Shown: positions 11,626 to 24,189, counted from the first letter of the stretch. The stretch: 64,000 bases of DNA from Paguma larvata (GCA_030068075.1 CM057832.1:78586502-78650501); one strand, 5' to 3'. Made by a program: numbers and translations. The notes: a model not told the origin generated them from the letters alone.

Positions 11626-14613
11626 TGGTAATTTGCCCTAAGCTAATGAACAGATGAAAATGTAACAGCAAACGGAAACAAGGTTTCCATATGGTACCAT
11701 CCACAAGAATCAAGGTCCCTTCTTAGGGATGCTGTTGAGGAAATTAACGTGTCAAGTAGGAAGCCAAACCTATTAGATGCCCACCAATGCAGATTTGCTG
11801 CCATTTTCAGCATGAAGAAAGAAATTCTGTGATCTCTAAGGCTAAAAGGAGTTGAGGGGTGTTTTTTGTAGGTGATAAAACCAAGATTCAGAGAAGTGAG
11901 CTATTTGGCCAAGATCCTTTTGACAATGTGGCATCTGCCAATGACACTACCCTCATCCTGTCAGCCATACGGAGAAATCCCAGGAATCTGAAAGTATTCA
12001 CACAGGCTGGGTATTCTCCTCCAAATCATTTCCTCCAACTCTCTTCAGCACAATCTTTCACAGGCTCTGAAGTTAGTGCTACTTAAACAACGCTCTCTGA
12101 CTGTTCCACCAGGCAACGCATGGAAAGCCAGCCCAGAAGAATCAGATCCCCCACCCTCAGTGAGCTTACATGCCCTGCCTTTGAGATGTTTGTCTCTGGT
12201 ATATTTTTGTGTGGTTGGACAGGAAGGGAAGGAGAAGCAAGATGTATCTTTTGTGAAGGTCAGAAGGGAATCCGAAATGTTAGTCTCCTTACCCCCAAAG
12301 CCCTGTTTCACTGGCTCTGCCCTGCCCAAGAGGTTCAGAGGGCTGGACCAAAGGCATCTGTCTACCAACCTTGGAAACCGACAACAGGATCATTGCCGGG
12401 GAGACTAGACTGGCTTGAGAAGGGAAACGGGAGAACCCCACCATCTGTACACCTTATGATGCTTTCTTGGCAATCTCTCTCTTGGAGAGATCACAGAAGT
12501 ATGTGATGTCTTGATAAACATAATAAGGAAGTCAAGAAAAGATATAATTCTATCTTATAGTGATGAAAAAAATAAAGCCACCAAAATAGCCCCTAAAAAT
12601 TATTATAGCCCCAATAAGAAGCCCATATGGTGTTGGCCTATAAGAACCATCTGTGGTCCTCTATATTCTCCTCAGAGAGATGTCTAATTATTTTTTTAAA
12701 AAATATATAAGAGAATGCACATGAATCCAGCAATGTCCTTTCTGAGACAGAAAATAATATTTAGGGTCAAATTGAATTTTCACCCCTCCATCTGGCTGAC
12801 AAGATAGTAGATGACAAATATTCTTGATTCTGCTAGCCAAGGCCATGAGGTATACAAAGAAGCTTCTAGAAATCTTATTGCTGGACCGGTAGGATCTGTC
12901 ATGTTAGCAGCCAGTGAGGTACATCACGGAGTTATATAACAAATTAAAGCGGTAACATCAATTGTCAGGAAAAGAACTGAAACCAGGAGACAGTAGATGA
13001 CAGGTTGTCATAGAGTTCCAGCCCCCTAAAAAACCCTGCTGAAATTTCTCCAAAGAATTAATAAATGAGGGGTTTAGCCTGTTCCCATTTTTTGCTCTCA
13101 TCACAAAATCAGCTGGGCTGCTTTTTCTGTCTTCCCAAGGTGTCACCTTAAGATGGCAAAGTGTTCTTCAGACTGTGAACTATATGTCAATCATGACGCA
13201 GGGAGCATTGGTTGAGTTCCTGACCCGTATTTAACAATTTTCTTAGTGTGACATGACTTCACATGCTAAAAAGCAAACCAAGAAACAAAAAGCAAAACAA
13301 AATCAAAAGAAACCCCGCCCCCGCCAAAAAAAAAAACAAAAAAAGAAGAAGTCTCCCAAGCTTGTGTTCACCAAATGATTTCATTTGCACTTTCCAGTTA
13401 TTTAAACCAGCGCTGCCCTGGGTCCTACACAGCATGCAAAGGGCTGAATGGAAAAATCAGACAGTAAAAGTAGCAGAAAGTGTTGAGGGAGGTCGGCCTG
13501 TTTTTCAAGACCCCTTTTGGCAAAAACAAGAGCCTGACCTTCTCCTCGTTGGTGGTGGTGGAAGCAGTCAGAGAGGATCCTGCTCAAAGCTCCCATGTCC
13601 CCAGCTTTGAGAGCTGCCTTCCGAACATCCTGTTTTCCACCGCCGTTTGGTACAACCAGCTTAATGAGAGCTGCGTCCCTCTTTCTAGCACTTGCACTAA
13701 CCAGGTTGGAGGCCATTACTGCAAATGTAGCGCAAGGATGACACAAGTTGTTTTGTCTTGTTTTGTTTTTAGTTTAACTAACTTATTTCTAGGTGTGAAA
13801 CAATTTGTGACCAAAGGCCCAAACTTTTGAGGAATCTCTCCTAAGGACAGAATGCCAGCTACAGAATAGGATTTAAAAGCAAAGATATTCATCACATTGT
13901 CATTTATATCAGATGTTTAGACACAATATAAATGTCTAGCAACAGTGGTATTGGTTGAGCTATTCTACTCTGTGGATATTCAGCTACGCTTTTGGAGAGC
14001 TCCCAGTAATACAGGAAAGTGCTTAGTTATCATGCTAATGGAAAAGAAAATAAGAACACAAAAATTGTACTTCACAAATATGCCCACCACCCCCCCCACA
14101 CACACATATATACTGTGCCTATGAAGGTTAAAAAAAAGAAGAAGAAAGAAAAGAAAAGAAAAGAGAGAGAGAGAGAGACTCCAAGATATCACTAATAGTT
14201 GTCTTTGGCTTGGACTTGGGATTTTGGAAATTATTTCTCATTTGGCAGTTTCTAAACTTTTATGATTTTTCATGTCAGTCATGCATGGCTTTTATAATAA
14301 GAAAAAAATATATTTCTTATATGGATCCAGGGGGCTTCTGACCTCTGATTTGCATTTCTTGAAGGGAGAAACAAACCGTAGTGTTCTTAATTACACTGGG
14401 AAAAAGAGAAAGGGGACTCGAAGATTAGACTCAAGAAAGCAAAACCTCCTCCATTTTCTGGCGCCCTGGTAATTGCCCAGCTGCGCATGCATGAAGGTCC
14501 CTTGAGAAAGCATGAGGTTATCGTAATGTGGGTGTGCTTTTGTCTACTAAAAGCAACCTGAACTGAATTGTGTTCCAAGAGTAGAGAGAAGACTCCTTTA
14601 AAATAAATCATCA

Positions 14614-14812
14614 GGGGCGCCTGGTGGCTCAGTCAGTTAAGCATCCGACTTCAGCTCAGGTCATGATCTTGCAGTTTGAGCCCTTGGTCCGGCTCTGTGT
14701 TGTCATCTCAGAGCCTGGAGCCTGCTTTGGATTCTGTGTCCCCCTCTCTCTCTGTCTCTCTTTGCCTCTCTCTCTCAAAAATCAACAAACATTAAAAAAA
14801 TATAAAATAAAA
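14614..14812 (+). mobile_element. CAN-SINE
   Basis: The copy opens GGGGCGCCTGGTGGCTCAG, with one G lost in the head, and ends in CAAAAATCAACAAACATT and A-rich sequence. Confidence 0.93.
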
Positions 14813-16429
14813 TAAACCACAAATTGAATCAATCCATCAACCCACTGGCAAATCCAATGTGTAATAAAATATCCTTTCAAAAGTCAAATAATCATGTATT
14901 TTATCTAATGTGAAAATCCATACATCTGAGTCTTTTTAAAATTAAGACATGCTCGACTTACATGAATTTCATCCAATTTCTATCTCCAGAGTGTCATTTC
15001 TTATTCATGCACTTAAGTATGAGACCGTGAGTCTTGTTCAAGAAGATTACATAGGAATTCAATATATAGTTTATATGGAACTCCATAACAAATAATTACA
15101 CTTATTTGATATTGATTTTCTCATAAAAAATTTAAATACCACTTTCCACTGATCTTTGGTTTGCTCATTTCCACCTGTTTGAATTTCCTCTGATTTCCTC
15201 CCCTCCTCCATATAAACCAGCATGTCCATTTCTAAACCAGTACCTTTAGCGAAATGTTACTCTTAAGAATTTTGTCAACCACAGGGAGTTTATTTTCTCA
15301 GATGCTGGAAATAAAATAGGAGTGCGTTTTAGGTGCATATGATTCTATTCGTCGAGTTGCTTTGTTCTCTTCCTGGTGTCGGGTGACCTTGGCTTGTGCC
15401 AGCATGAAAACTGAAGCCAGTATCTGCTCAGAGTCCTTTTATGACCAGCCACAATCCCTGTCTAGATCCTCATTGGGGGCCTTGTATCATTCTGCATCTT
15501 GATGAACATCGATTTTTGCATTTCTATTAATCACTCAATTGTTTCCAATTATTTTGAATATCGACAATTCATCAGAGAACTATGCTGCTTGGCTGGTGAT
15601 TTTTTAAAGTCGTTGCTTTGTGTTGATTGAATGACTTCTGGGTCTAATTCCCCCCTTCTCTCCCTGTTCTTATTCTTGGAAAACACATCTCCAGAGCCTA
15701 TTAAGAAATTGAATGAGTAAATAGGAAATTTCAGAGAGGTGTCTTTAAGGAAAGTTTGAGATGTGGCATGTTAATGTCCTCAAACCTATTGGTTAACATT
15801 AATACAGATGGACTTTCTAAATACCTACAAAATCGCAAGAATTTTCCTGATTATCCGTCGCGTTGCTATGGTATTTCTCTAAAATTCTCTGACATGTAAC
15901 AAACTTCTCGTCAAACTCAGATACCATCTCTCGCATATCTAACACAGCATGAAATGATTGTGGAATGTTCCTTTCTGTCTTTGATAGATGGAGCCAAAGC
16001 GCCCTTGCAACTTACAGATGTGTTTCAGTTTAATGTCATGGTTATTTTCATTTTCAAAAGCTTGCCTCAATCTCCATGTCGCTTTTCACAGACTCACTGC
16101 TCGCTGGGATATAAATATAAATCACAAATTAAGCTAATTAATAGACACTTGAAAAGGACTCAGTTTAATTCTTCCAGTGCGTTTTTCTGTACCCTCAGCT
16201 TGTTCAACTACAGGACCTGCTGGGTTTTAGAAATGGGAAGTCCATGATCAATTCAGCCACATGTGCTCTATTTTTATTATTTAAGTGGTGAATATACTTG
16301 TTAATTGCCCAGAAGGTGAATCCAACCATCTTCAAATATAAAATTATTTCTCCCAAATCATTTTTATACCTCTGGGGTTTTGTCATTTTTCGATAATATA
16401 TTCCCGCTTTGAGTCTTTGTTTTTTATTA

Positions 16430-16633
16430 TTTTTTTTAATGTTTATTCACTTTGGAGAGACAAAGAGTGAGCAGGGGAGGGACAGAGAGAGAGGGAAACA
16501 CAGGATCTGAAGCAGGCTCCAGGCTCTGAGCCATCAGCACAGAGCCCGACGTGGGGCTCAAAGTCACAAGCCGTGAGATCATGACCTGAGCCAAAGTTGG
16601 AGGCTTAACTGACTGCGCCACCCAAGCACCCCA
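16430..16633 (-). mobile_element. CAN-SINE, reverse orientation
   Basis: A T-rich start with AATGTTTATTCACTTT is followed by the CT-tract complement and the reversed head ending CCACCCAAGCACCCC. Confidence 0.93.
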
Positions 16634-16859
16634 ATCTTTTTCTATACTATGGTTTAATCTACATGGCGACAAAGTTTCAGACACTTGGGTGAAGCATACT
16701 TTGGCTTAATTGGTGCTACCTATATCTCAAAAATGTCACATTCATACTAAGTCTCGAACAGTTTCTAAAACTTGGGCAGCCCAGTTTCTATCATATAATG
16801 TTTTTTAGCCATAATAGAGTGTCCAGTAAACTCTCGTTTAAAATTGATGATTGACTCTT

Positions 16860-17066
16860 TTTTTTTTCTTTAAATGTTTATTTTTGAGAGAGAGAGACAG
16901 AGCACGAGTTGGGAGGGACAGAGAGAGGGAGACACAGAATCTGAAGAAGGCTCCTGGCTCTGAGCTGTCAGCACTGAGCCCGATGTGGGGCTCAAAGTCA
17001 CAAGCCGGGAGATCATGACCTGAGTCGAAGTTGGATGCTTAACCCACTAAGCCACCCAGGCACCCC
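16860..17066 (-). mobile_element. CAN-SINE, reverse orientation
   Basis: A poly-T start and AAATGTTTATTTTTGAGAG lead through the SINE body to the reversed head GCCACCCAGGCACCCC. It lies 230 nt after another reverse copy. Confidence 0.94.
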
Positions 17067-17462
17067 ACATGGCTAACTTTTGAAACGCACTCTTGGTGTA
17101 GAGCCTAATGTTACCATTCTGTGTGGAATGTGCTACTTTTTCATTTTTGATTTCTCCAAACCAGTTTCTGTAACACAGCGATTTGGTAATGATTCAACCA
17201 CTCAGCAAATAGCAAGCAAGGACTAGCTAGCGATCCCGACTGCAAATGGACTTCTCTTTCATACAAAGAGACATGTGTACCAATAAGGGGAAGGAAGGGC
17301 TGAAGCAGTGTGCTAGACAGCCTCACAGAGGATGCAAGAGTCACAAGGAGAAGTGAGGACTCCGTCCCGGTTATACAGGAATGCTCCCTTAGTGCCACAC
17401 GTCAAATGAAAGGCTTGTGGTTTATTCTGCAAGCAGAGGGAACTCCAATGAAAGGGAACTGA

Positions 17463-17647
17463 GGGGCGCCTGGCTGGCTCAGTCAGTTAAGCACCCTACT
17501 TCTGCTCAGGTCACGATCTTGTAGCTCGAGGGTTCGAGCCTTGCATCAGACTCTCCATGCTCAGTGCAGAGCCTGCTTCGGATTCCCTGTTCCTATCTCT
17601 CTCTCTCTCTGTCTCTCTCTCTCAAAAATAAACATTTTTTTTTAAAG
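17463..17647 (+). mobile_element. CAN-SINE, first of a four-copy run
   Basis: The copy opens GGGGCGCCTGGCTGGCTCAG. Its B-box-like GGTTCGAGCCTTG is well preserved. It is flanked by duplicated AAAGGGAACTGA / AAAGGAACTGA. A second SINE starts immediately after the downstream duplication. Confidence 0.93.
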
Positions 17648-17656
17648 GAACTGAAT

Positions 17657-17850
17657 AGGGGCTCCTGGGTGGCTCAGTCAGTTAAGCATCTGACTTCAGC
17701 TGGTTATGATCTCACTGCTTGTGGGTTTGGTCCCCTCGTGTGGCTCTGTGCTGACAGGTACTGTGTCTCCCTCTCTCTCTTCACCTCCCCCGCTCATGCT
17801 CTGTCTCTCTCTCTCAAAAATAAATAAACATGAAAAGAAAATTTTTTTAA
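17657..17850 (+). mobile_element. CAN-SINE, second of a four-copy run
   Basis: The copy opens GGGGCTCCTGGGTGGCTCAG and has a partly deleted middle. Its tail is CAAAAATAAATAAACATG. Confidence 0.92.
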
Positions 17851-17917
17851 GATAACTGAATAAACAAAGGCCACAAGTTCAGAAATAACCTCAGGGGCCC
17901 TTAAAGGAGCAAGTGGC

Positions 17918-18082
17918 AGGGCGCCTGGGTGACTCAATTGATTAAGCATCTGACTTCAGTCCAGGTCAGGATCTCAGCTTCTTAAGTTCAAGCCCACATC
18001 AGGCTTACTGCTGTCCACACAGAGCCATCTTCAGATCCTCTGTCTCCCTCTCTCTCTGTCCCTCCCCTGCCCTTGTGCACAT

Positions 18083-18115
<33 letters not shown>

Positions 18116-18163
18116 GTCTCTCTCTCTCTCTCAAATATATAAGCATTTAAAAAAAATAAAGGA
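17918..18163 (+). mobile_element. CAN-SINE, third of a four-copy run
   Basis: The copy opens AGGGCGCCTGGGTGACTCAA. Its CT tract is expanded to a long CTCTCT run at about 18081-18133, and its tail is TCAAATATATAAGCATTT. Confidence 0.92.
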
Positions 18164-18165
18164 GA

Positions 18166-18385
18166 GGCACCTGGGTAGCTCAGTCGGTTATGTGTCCAAC
18201 TTCTGCTTAGGTCATGTACTCACAGTTCATGAGTTCAAGACCCAGGTCAGGCTCTGTGCTGACAGTTCGGAGTCTGGAGCCTGCTTTGGAATCTGGAGCT
18301 CTCTCTCTCTGTCTCTGCCCCTCCCCAGCTTGCACTCTGTCTCTCTCTCTTTTAAAAGTAAATAAAAACATTTAAAAATTGTTTT
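18166..18385 (+). mobile_element. CAN-SINE, fourth of a four-copy run
   Basis: The copy opens GAGGCACCTGGGTAGCTCAG straight after the A-rich tail of the previous one. It has the usual body and a TTTTAAAAGTAAATAAAAAC tail. Confidence 0.92.
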
Positions 18386-18794
18386 TAATATAAGACTAAA
18401 AACATAAAGGAGCTCAGCATGACTGGGGCATGAGGTGTGGGGTTGTGGCTGTGGTGGGGGATGTGTAGCAGCAAGGGTGCGACAGTGACCGTGTATCACC
18501 GAGAGATAAAACTAAAGAAATAGCCAGGGGTGTGATCCTGGCATTCCTCGAATGCCTTGCCAAGAGTTATTAGCAATGGAAGCCATGAAAAATTTTTAGT
18601 AAGAAGGTTGATATAATCAGAAGATTGCTTGGGTAGCTGCATGGGGAACAGAACGGAAGGACCAGAATCGGGAAGACCAGTAAAGAAAGTACTGAGTAGC
18701 TATGAGGCTGCAGGCTGAACAATGGCTGTGACAGTGAGGACAGAGAGGGAGGGAGGCAGTGAGAAGCCCGCGGACATACCATGTATCCACTCAC

Positions 18795-18925
18795 TTCCCT
18801 CTCTCTCCTGTCTAGAATGCACTAGAAATAGGCTCCATGAAGGCAGGAATTGTCTGTCAGCTTTGCTTACTGCTCTATCCCCAGCACCTCAATGGTGCCT
18901 AGCACAGAGATGCTCATTGAATCTG
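18795..18925 (+). mobile_element. L2 3' end
   Basis: TAGAATGCACTAGAAATAGG, TATCCCCAGCACCTCAATGG and TGCTCATTGAATCTG follow the L2 3' terminal pattern. Confidence 0.65.
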
Positions 18926-20340
18926 TGCATCCTCTATGCAGGGGGCCAGGGGCAACAGATATGACACCCTCTTTCCTAACATTGAACGGGATGCCAAATG
19001 ACAGCAAGAACAGAAGCAGAGGAGCCGGTAGGCAGACAAGTTCGAGGAGTGGAGAATACGGGCATCGTGTCATTTTGAAAGACGTAGCTTCCCTTCAATC
19101 TGAGAATCAGAATTACATCTGGCCCAAGGCAATTTGTCCACAAATGAGCCGAAGATAGAAAATGTCAAACTGAATTTGGGGGAAAGTGGTAGGGTTTTTA
19201 ACAAAATGTGTGATGTTTGTTCTTTCAAATCTTGAAGAACACTTTAATCTTCCTTTATTTCATAGCATTTTGACAGAATAACCAACCATGTCAGACAAAT
19301 CCAAGAATTACTTTTAGGGTACGTGATGAAAATACCAGTTTTATCATAGAGGGAAACCAGGCTTTATTTACTAAATCACCAATAAAATAGCTAAATAACT
19401 TCTACTGCTACCTAATTTACATTTTTCCATTAAATGTATATTGATGAGATTTGAAAGAATAAGCATATATGTGTCTATCTCCCTCCTGCCCCTCAAATGA
19501 CAAAAAAGGCTAAAATAATAAATATATACAGTTTTGAAACAAATCCCTCTCAGGACTTAGCACAGAGGGAGATAAACAAGGGTACTATGCTATAAGGCAA
19601 GAAATTTTGAGTAAGTTCTGGACTATGAAAAGCAGGTATAGAAAGTAGAGTTTAGAAGTCATTTTAGGAGAAAAATATATACTGTGAAGTAAAAGATGAT
19701 TTCCTGCAGTGGCGTTGACGATGACCAAAGATCAGGTACCACCACACTGTTCATTAATAGAAGACTAAATCATAAATCATAATACATGCATATAAGGAGA
19801 TCTTAGGCAATCAAGAAATAATGAAACATACCTCTTCATGGCTGAATGGAATGGTCTCCAGGATAGGCAGTCCACATGAAAAAAGCGATGCGTAATAATG
19901 CATTAAGCTCACTGCCACCTGCATAAAAGATGTGCGCATTTCTGTTTGTTGATGTGCAGAACATCTCCCAAACTGGTAATACTGGTTGTCTTTGTTGAGA
20001 GGTGCTGGAAACGGGGACAGAAATGATACCCTTCATTTTCACCATATATTTCCTTATGCCATTTGGAATTTTTTTGGAGGCCATGTACAGATATTATCTA
20101 AGCAAATATATTTTTCAAAGGAAAAGAAAGGTGGAAGGGAAATGATAAAGTCTAGAAAATAGAAAACATAAAGTAAGATGGAAAAAATAAGACAAAAGAA
20201 ACCAGGAATCATAGTAAACATAACTGGGTTCTTTTCTGCCTTGGATTATTAAAGATAGTCTGATTCAGTTTTAAAAAAAATCTAGCCTTGCTTTTTACAA
20301 GGTACAGACCGAAATCAAAATGAGCACACAAAAGTGACAA

Positions 20341-20373
<33 letters not shown>

Positions 20374-21500
20374 CACAGATGGAATAATCTATCAGACACA
20401 TTCTAATCCCCATAAGAGTATATATGGCAATTAAAATGTTAGTATAAAACAAAATATAATGCAAAGCAACAATATTAAATAGGAAAGGGAGATATTTTGT
20501 GTTGATAAAAACCACAAGAAAATTTAAGAATACTTGATTCTCTGCTAACATTTGGGGTTGGTAGAACGGCTCTGACTTTTTTGTTTGACATTTTCCCCCC
20601 TGGGGGTAGATATATACATTGTGTAATTAATATTTTAAATTTTGTTATAAAAGAGTTTTAGAATATCTCAGGTCAGCTCTAGGCAAAATTATGAAGTAAA
20701 CTCTCCAGCCTCTCCTTAGTGCTTCCTTTTCCTCTTGAATGAAGGCAGCCATACCCGCCACATCAGTTTTCTAGAAAACCTGCAAAGCCTCAGCATACAA
20801 TTCCAGCTCAGCCTCCTTGACAAACAAAAGCTTCAGGTCACAAAATGGTCAAAAGACAAAGACACGTGTCTATGTCTCCGGTGCCCCTTTCCCAAATCTT
20901 TCTCCTGCCTCAAATCTTTTCCTCAGAAGTCCTGATAATATTATATTTCAGAGTAGATTTATCTATTTGCTGCCTCAGAAAAAATTACATCTGAAATGTG
21001 GTCTCTAATTAGGCAGTAAAATGTAGGCATCTGCAGAGCAAGTAGGTCCCATGTTTAAGGAATTCTGTTTGGTGCCTAATTTTGAAATTCTTCTAAAACA
21101 GTGAGCTCGGATATGATCCTGGTTGGCTCCGTTTGTTACCAGCTAAGGACACAGTAATACCTTTCAGGCCACAGCCGGCCTGGCTGAAAGAGTTAATTTA
21201 AAGGGTTGGCGAAATTCCACTTCTGCCCCCTGGTTCCTAATCCCGTAGATCTCAAGTTTTCTTCCCAGTTCAGGCTCCTGTTCCTGTGTTCAGAACCGAG
21301 ACTAGCTGCCTCTCTTCTCCCCCTGAGGGCTGCTGAGTTGTAATCACAACTATCCTTCTAACTCATTTTGTGACCTGAAGCAAGTTGCTTTGTCTCTGGG
21401 TAGTGGATTAGATTTCTAAGGCAACTGATGTTTAACAGTGGATGAGTCTATGTGCCTATTTTCTCCCTCATAGTGACAAAACTTAGAATTATATATTAGT

Positions 21501-21905
21501 GGGGTGTCTGGGTAACTCAGTTGGTTTTGAGTGTCCGATTCTTTTTTTTTTAATAATTTATTGACAAATTGGTTTCCATATAACACCCAGTGCTCATCCC
21601 AACAAATGCCCTCCTCTGTGCCCGTCACCCACTCTCCCACTTCCCACACCCTCCTCACCCCTCAATTTGTTCTTAGTCTTTGAGAGTCTCTTATGTTTTG
21701 TCTCCCTCCCTCTCTATGTCTTTTTTCTTTTCCCCTCCTCCATGGTTTTCTGCTAAGTCTCTCAAAATCCACCTATGTGTTTGAGTGTCCAATTCTTAAT
21801 TTCAGCTCAGGGCGTGATCTCATGGTTTGTGAGTTCAAGCCCCACCTCCGGCTCTGCACTGACAGCATGGAGCCTGCTTGCGATTCTCTCTCTCTGACCC
21901 TCCCC

Positions 21906-21945
<40 letters not shown>

Positions 21946-21970
21946 ATAAATAAACATTAAAATTTTTTTA
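21501..21970 (+). mobile_element. CAN-SINE split by a reverse L1 insertion
   Basis: The head lies at 21501-21543 and the remainder at 21798-21970. The two parts read continuously once the intervening L1 and one target duplication are ignored. Outer duplications AATTATATATTAG / AATTATGTGTTAG flank the whole. The tail has a long CT run and AAAATAAATAAACATTAAAA. Confidence 0.9.
21544..21779 (-). mobile_element. L1 3'-end fragment (carnivoran), nested in a SINE
   Basis: The fragment begins with a T run, as for a reverse poly-A tail, then AATTTATTGACAAATTGG and CACCCAGTGCTCATCCC, familiar from carnivoran L1 3' ends. Target duplications TTTGAGTGTCCGATTCTT (21526-21543) and TTTGAGTGTCCAATTCTT (21780-21797) differ at one base. 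It is 5'-truncated, as most L1 copies are. Confidence 0.88.
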
Positions 21971-22480
21971 AATTATGTGTTAGCAAATCCTACAAAGTTT
22001 ACTTCCCATGTAGTTGGAAACAAGCAAGCACTATTATTTTCCCAGTTTACAAGATAGAGAAACATGAAGCCTAAAATAGCTGAAAAAAATAGTAATTCAG
22101 TGTAGATATTCAAATAACCTTTTGGCTTCCTTAAGTGGCTTCCCTCTGACTTGGAAAAAAGACCTTTGTTATTGTTCAGCATTATTGTGCAACTTGGTAT
22201 TAATCCAACAGGTATTAATCCTTTGTTGCTCTCTCTTTACTCTCCATCTTGTTGTTCATCCCTGAGAATACTTTTTTCCCCTGGATTACCTCAAGGAAAG
22301 ATGTTGCTGTATCGTGTACTTTCCCCTTCTCACAACCTGGAAATAATTGCTAAGGTATTCTCAAGGGAGTTCAAGGTTATCGAGAGGACTGAAGGATCTA
22401 GAGCCATCACAGTGCTGAAACCCTTCATAACTAGTACTGAGGAGTAAGTGTACCGATGGCTGTATTGCATCCATGCGTAT

Positions 22481-22520
22481 ACACACACATGCACACGCGC
22501 GCACTCACACACACACACAT
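22481..22520. repeat. Impure CA repeat
   Basis: Alternating CA with CG interruptions (ACACGCGCGCACTCACAC), a mixed purine-pyrimidine alternation. Confidence 0.85.
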
Positions 22521-22914
22521 AGTAGGACCATTTACCAAAGAGCATACCGAACTAGCTTTTAAACACTTAATTTCTCAACTCATAGTTAACATCACAGTTT
22601 ACACATTTTTGCAAATCCTGCCAGTTTTAATTTTAAAACTGAAATGATAGAAAAGGACATTTCCTTTGTCTCTGCTTTCTCTCCATTGTAAACATCATTC
22701 TGTAAGGTGGTCTCTGTTAGGAGGCTACCGAGACATCTTCCTCTTAATGAATTACAGAACCTTTGAGTTGAATTCTTGCTGTGTCTGCTTTCCCTGTGGC
22801 TAAGAATCTACCTTGTAGATATTAAGATAGTCCGTGTTGGTATATGGTCTCATTGATTGAATTTCTTTTGGGGAAAAACATGCATGCTAATGGTCACCTT
22901 GTCTCAAATTGCAG

Positions 22915-22987
22915 ATTACGGTATTTCGGATGGGATCAGAAGGACACCAGGACATTGATTTAGCTATCCTGACAGCTTTGCTCAAAG
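22915..22987 (+). CDS. TRPM3: TRPM3 internal coding exon A (73 nt)
   Basis: Read from the first base, the exon encodes 24 residues, starting [12 protein letters not shown] and ending LTALLK, plus one base of a split glycine codon. This is the end of the second TRPM homology stretch, the SLOG/LSDAT-like fold of TRPM channels, in the cytosolic N-terminus. The acceptor is TTGCAG directly before ATTACG. The donor is AAG followed by GTAAAAG, weak because position +5 is A rather than G. The phase-1 end pairs with the GA that opens the exon at 45781 to make the glycine. The preceding TRPM3 exon, expected to end in a lysine-rich MKKKEL-like segment, was not found in 1-22914. If the donor is ignored, the frame stays open for about 57 codons into the intron, to a TGA near 23158. 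Confidence 0.95.
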
Positions 22988-23839
22988 GTAAAAGAGTTTC
23001 TGTGTCCGGAGAGGACAAAAATAATTTAAATGGATTAACAGAGCAACTTTGTCTCCTAACAGTAAATATAAACCCAAATGATACCGTGACACATCCAATT
23101 ATTGATAACGTAAGGACTTTTCCTGGAAGACATTGTTTCTTCTATGAAATTCTTCTATGATAGAGCTGTCAAAGTGTGACTCAATTCTAGAAAGCTTAAA
23201 TATATTCCATTTAGTCATGTGCATCGAGTCATAAAAATACATAAAGTAAAAGGCTAATATAGTATGTAAGACACTGCATTACTGAGATTGGTTAATAATT
23301 ATTACCCCGTCTACTTGCAAAAACCATTTAATCTGGCATAGATGAGAGATAGATCTAGAGATGTCATAATGCATTAAAATGGAAAATCAGAACAATTGAG
23401 AGAAAAGGAGAAATGAAAAATAAAATAAACTTGTTGTAATGGGACATTCAATTTAACTCTAACTTTCCTTGAAGTCAAGGCAAAAATAGAAATGCCCCGG
23501 ATTGTATGATTTTTCCTTTAGAAGGTGGATGTTTGTCCTGTTCTCTAGCCCCTGTGTTATCAAGTGGCCTTGCTTACGTGTGCTCATCCTTAGAGCCATT
23601 TCCAAGAGAAGAATAGTTTCCTCCAGGCTCCACAGATCAAATTCTGCCTTTAATGTCCCTTAAGAGGAATACTACATTTGACCAATACTGTTCAGCATTA
23701 AAATAAACAAAAAGGAAGTTGTCTCTGTTCAGCCCTGTTATGAAAACTAGAACCATAAGATGAGACAAAACTACAAACCTCATTGAATGTGGTTTTGAGT
23801 TTGAAATGTCTCCCTAGTTCTCCCCAATCCCATACTTTG

Positions 23840-24002
23840 CCTGCTGCCCCATTTATCACAAGGCTGGTGACTGCCTGTTTGTAAGTCTTCCTGGATCATA
23901 AGCCTGTGAGGACATAGAATGTGTCTTATCTGTTAGTGCTTCCTCACACCTCACATAATCTCTCACACATGGCAGCATTCAGTCAATTCTTGTTGAATAA
24001 AT
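23840..24002 (+). mobile_element. L2 3' end with TGAATGATTACTCA repeats after it
   Basis: ATAAGCCTGTGAGGACATAG, TCAGTCAATTCTTGTTGAAT and ATAAATT follow the L2 tail. Beyond it, imperfect copies of TGAATGATTACTCA occur at about 24022-24066. Confidence 0.6.
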
Positions 24003-24021
24003 TAAAGAATGGATTACTGAA

Positions 24022-24070
24022 TGAATGATTACTCATTTAGTGATTACTCAATGAATGATTACTCAGCGAT
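24022..24070. repeat. Imperfect short direct repeats TGAATGATTACTCA
   Basis: GAATGATTACTCA occurs twice, with TTTAGTGATTACTCA between and CAGCGATTAC after. It is a small local duplication at the end of an L2 tail. Confidence 0.75.
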
Positions 24071-24189
24071 TACAATTAACATTCCAAAATTGAAATTCAG
24101 AATAGGAACCCACTGAATTCTAATTTCCAGTCTACCTACACTTTTCCACTATTAATATTCTCTTGAATACCCGTAATGTGGCAGCCATT

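Larger units (their letters stand above)
1..22914 (+). other. TRPM3: TRPM3 intron, 3' part (partial)
   Basis: No exon was recognised here. The stretch holds ten CAN-SINEs, at least five MIR remnants, L2 tails, an L1 fragment pair near 11.2-11.6 kb, a possible LTR near 9.6-10.1 kb and an AT-rich palindrome near 4.1-4.3 kb. Repeat-poor blocks with nothing I can name include 2140-4100, 5540-7300, 11640-14600, 14820-16430 and 18930-21480. The microRNA miR-204, known to lie in a TRPM3 intron in mammals, was looked for by its mature sequence and not seen. It presumably lies upstream of this window. Confidence 0.85.

Noticed and set aside
13402..13746. 114-codon minus-strand ORF with a lysine-rich, protein-like stretch
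   Set aside because: No family recognised, no poly-A or target duplication to mark a processed pseudogene, and overlapping ORFs exist in other frames. Treated as chance.
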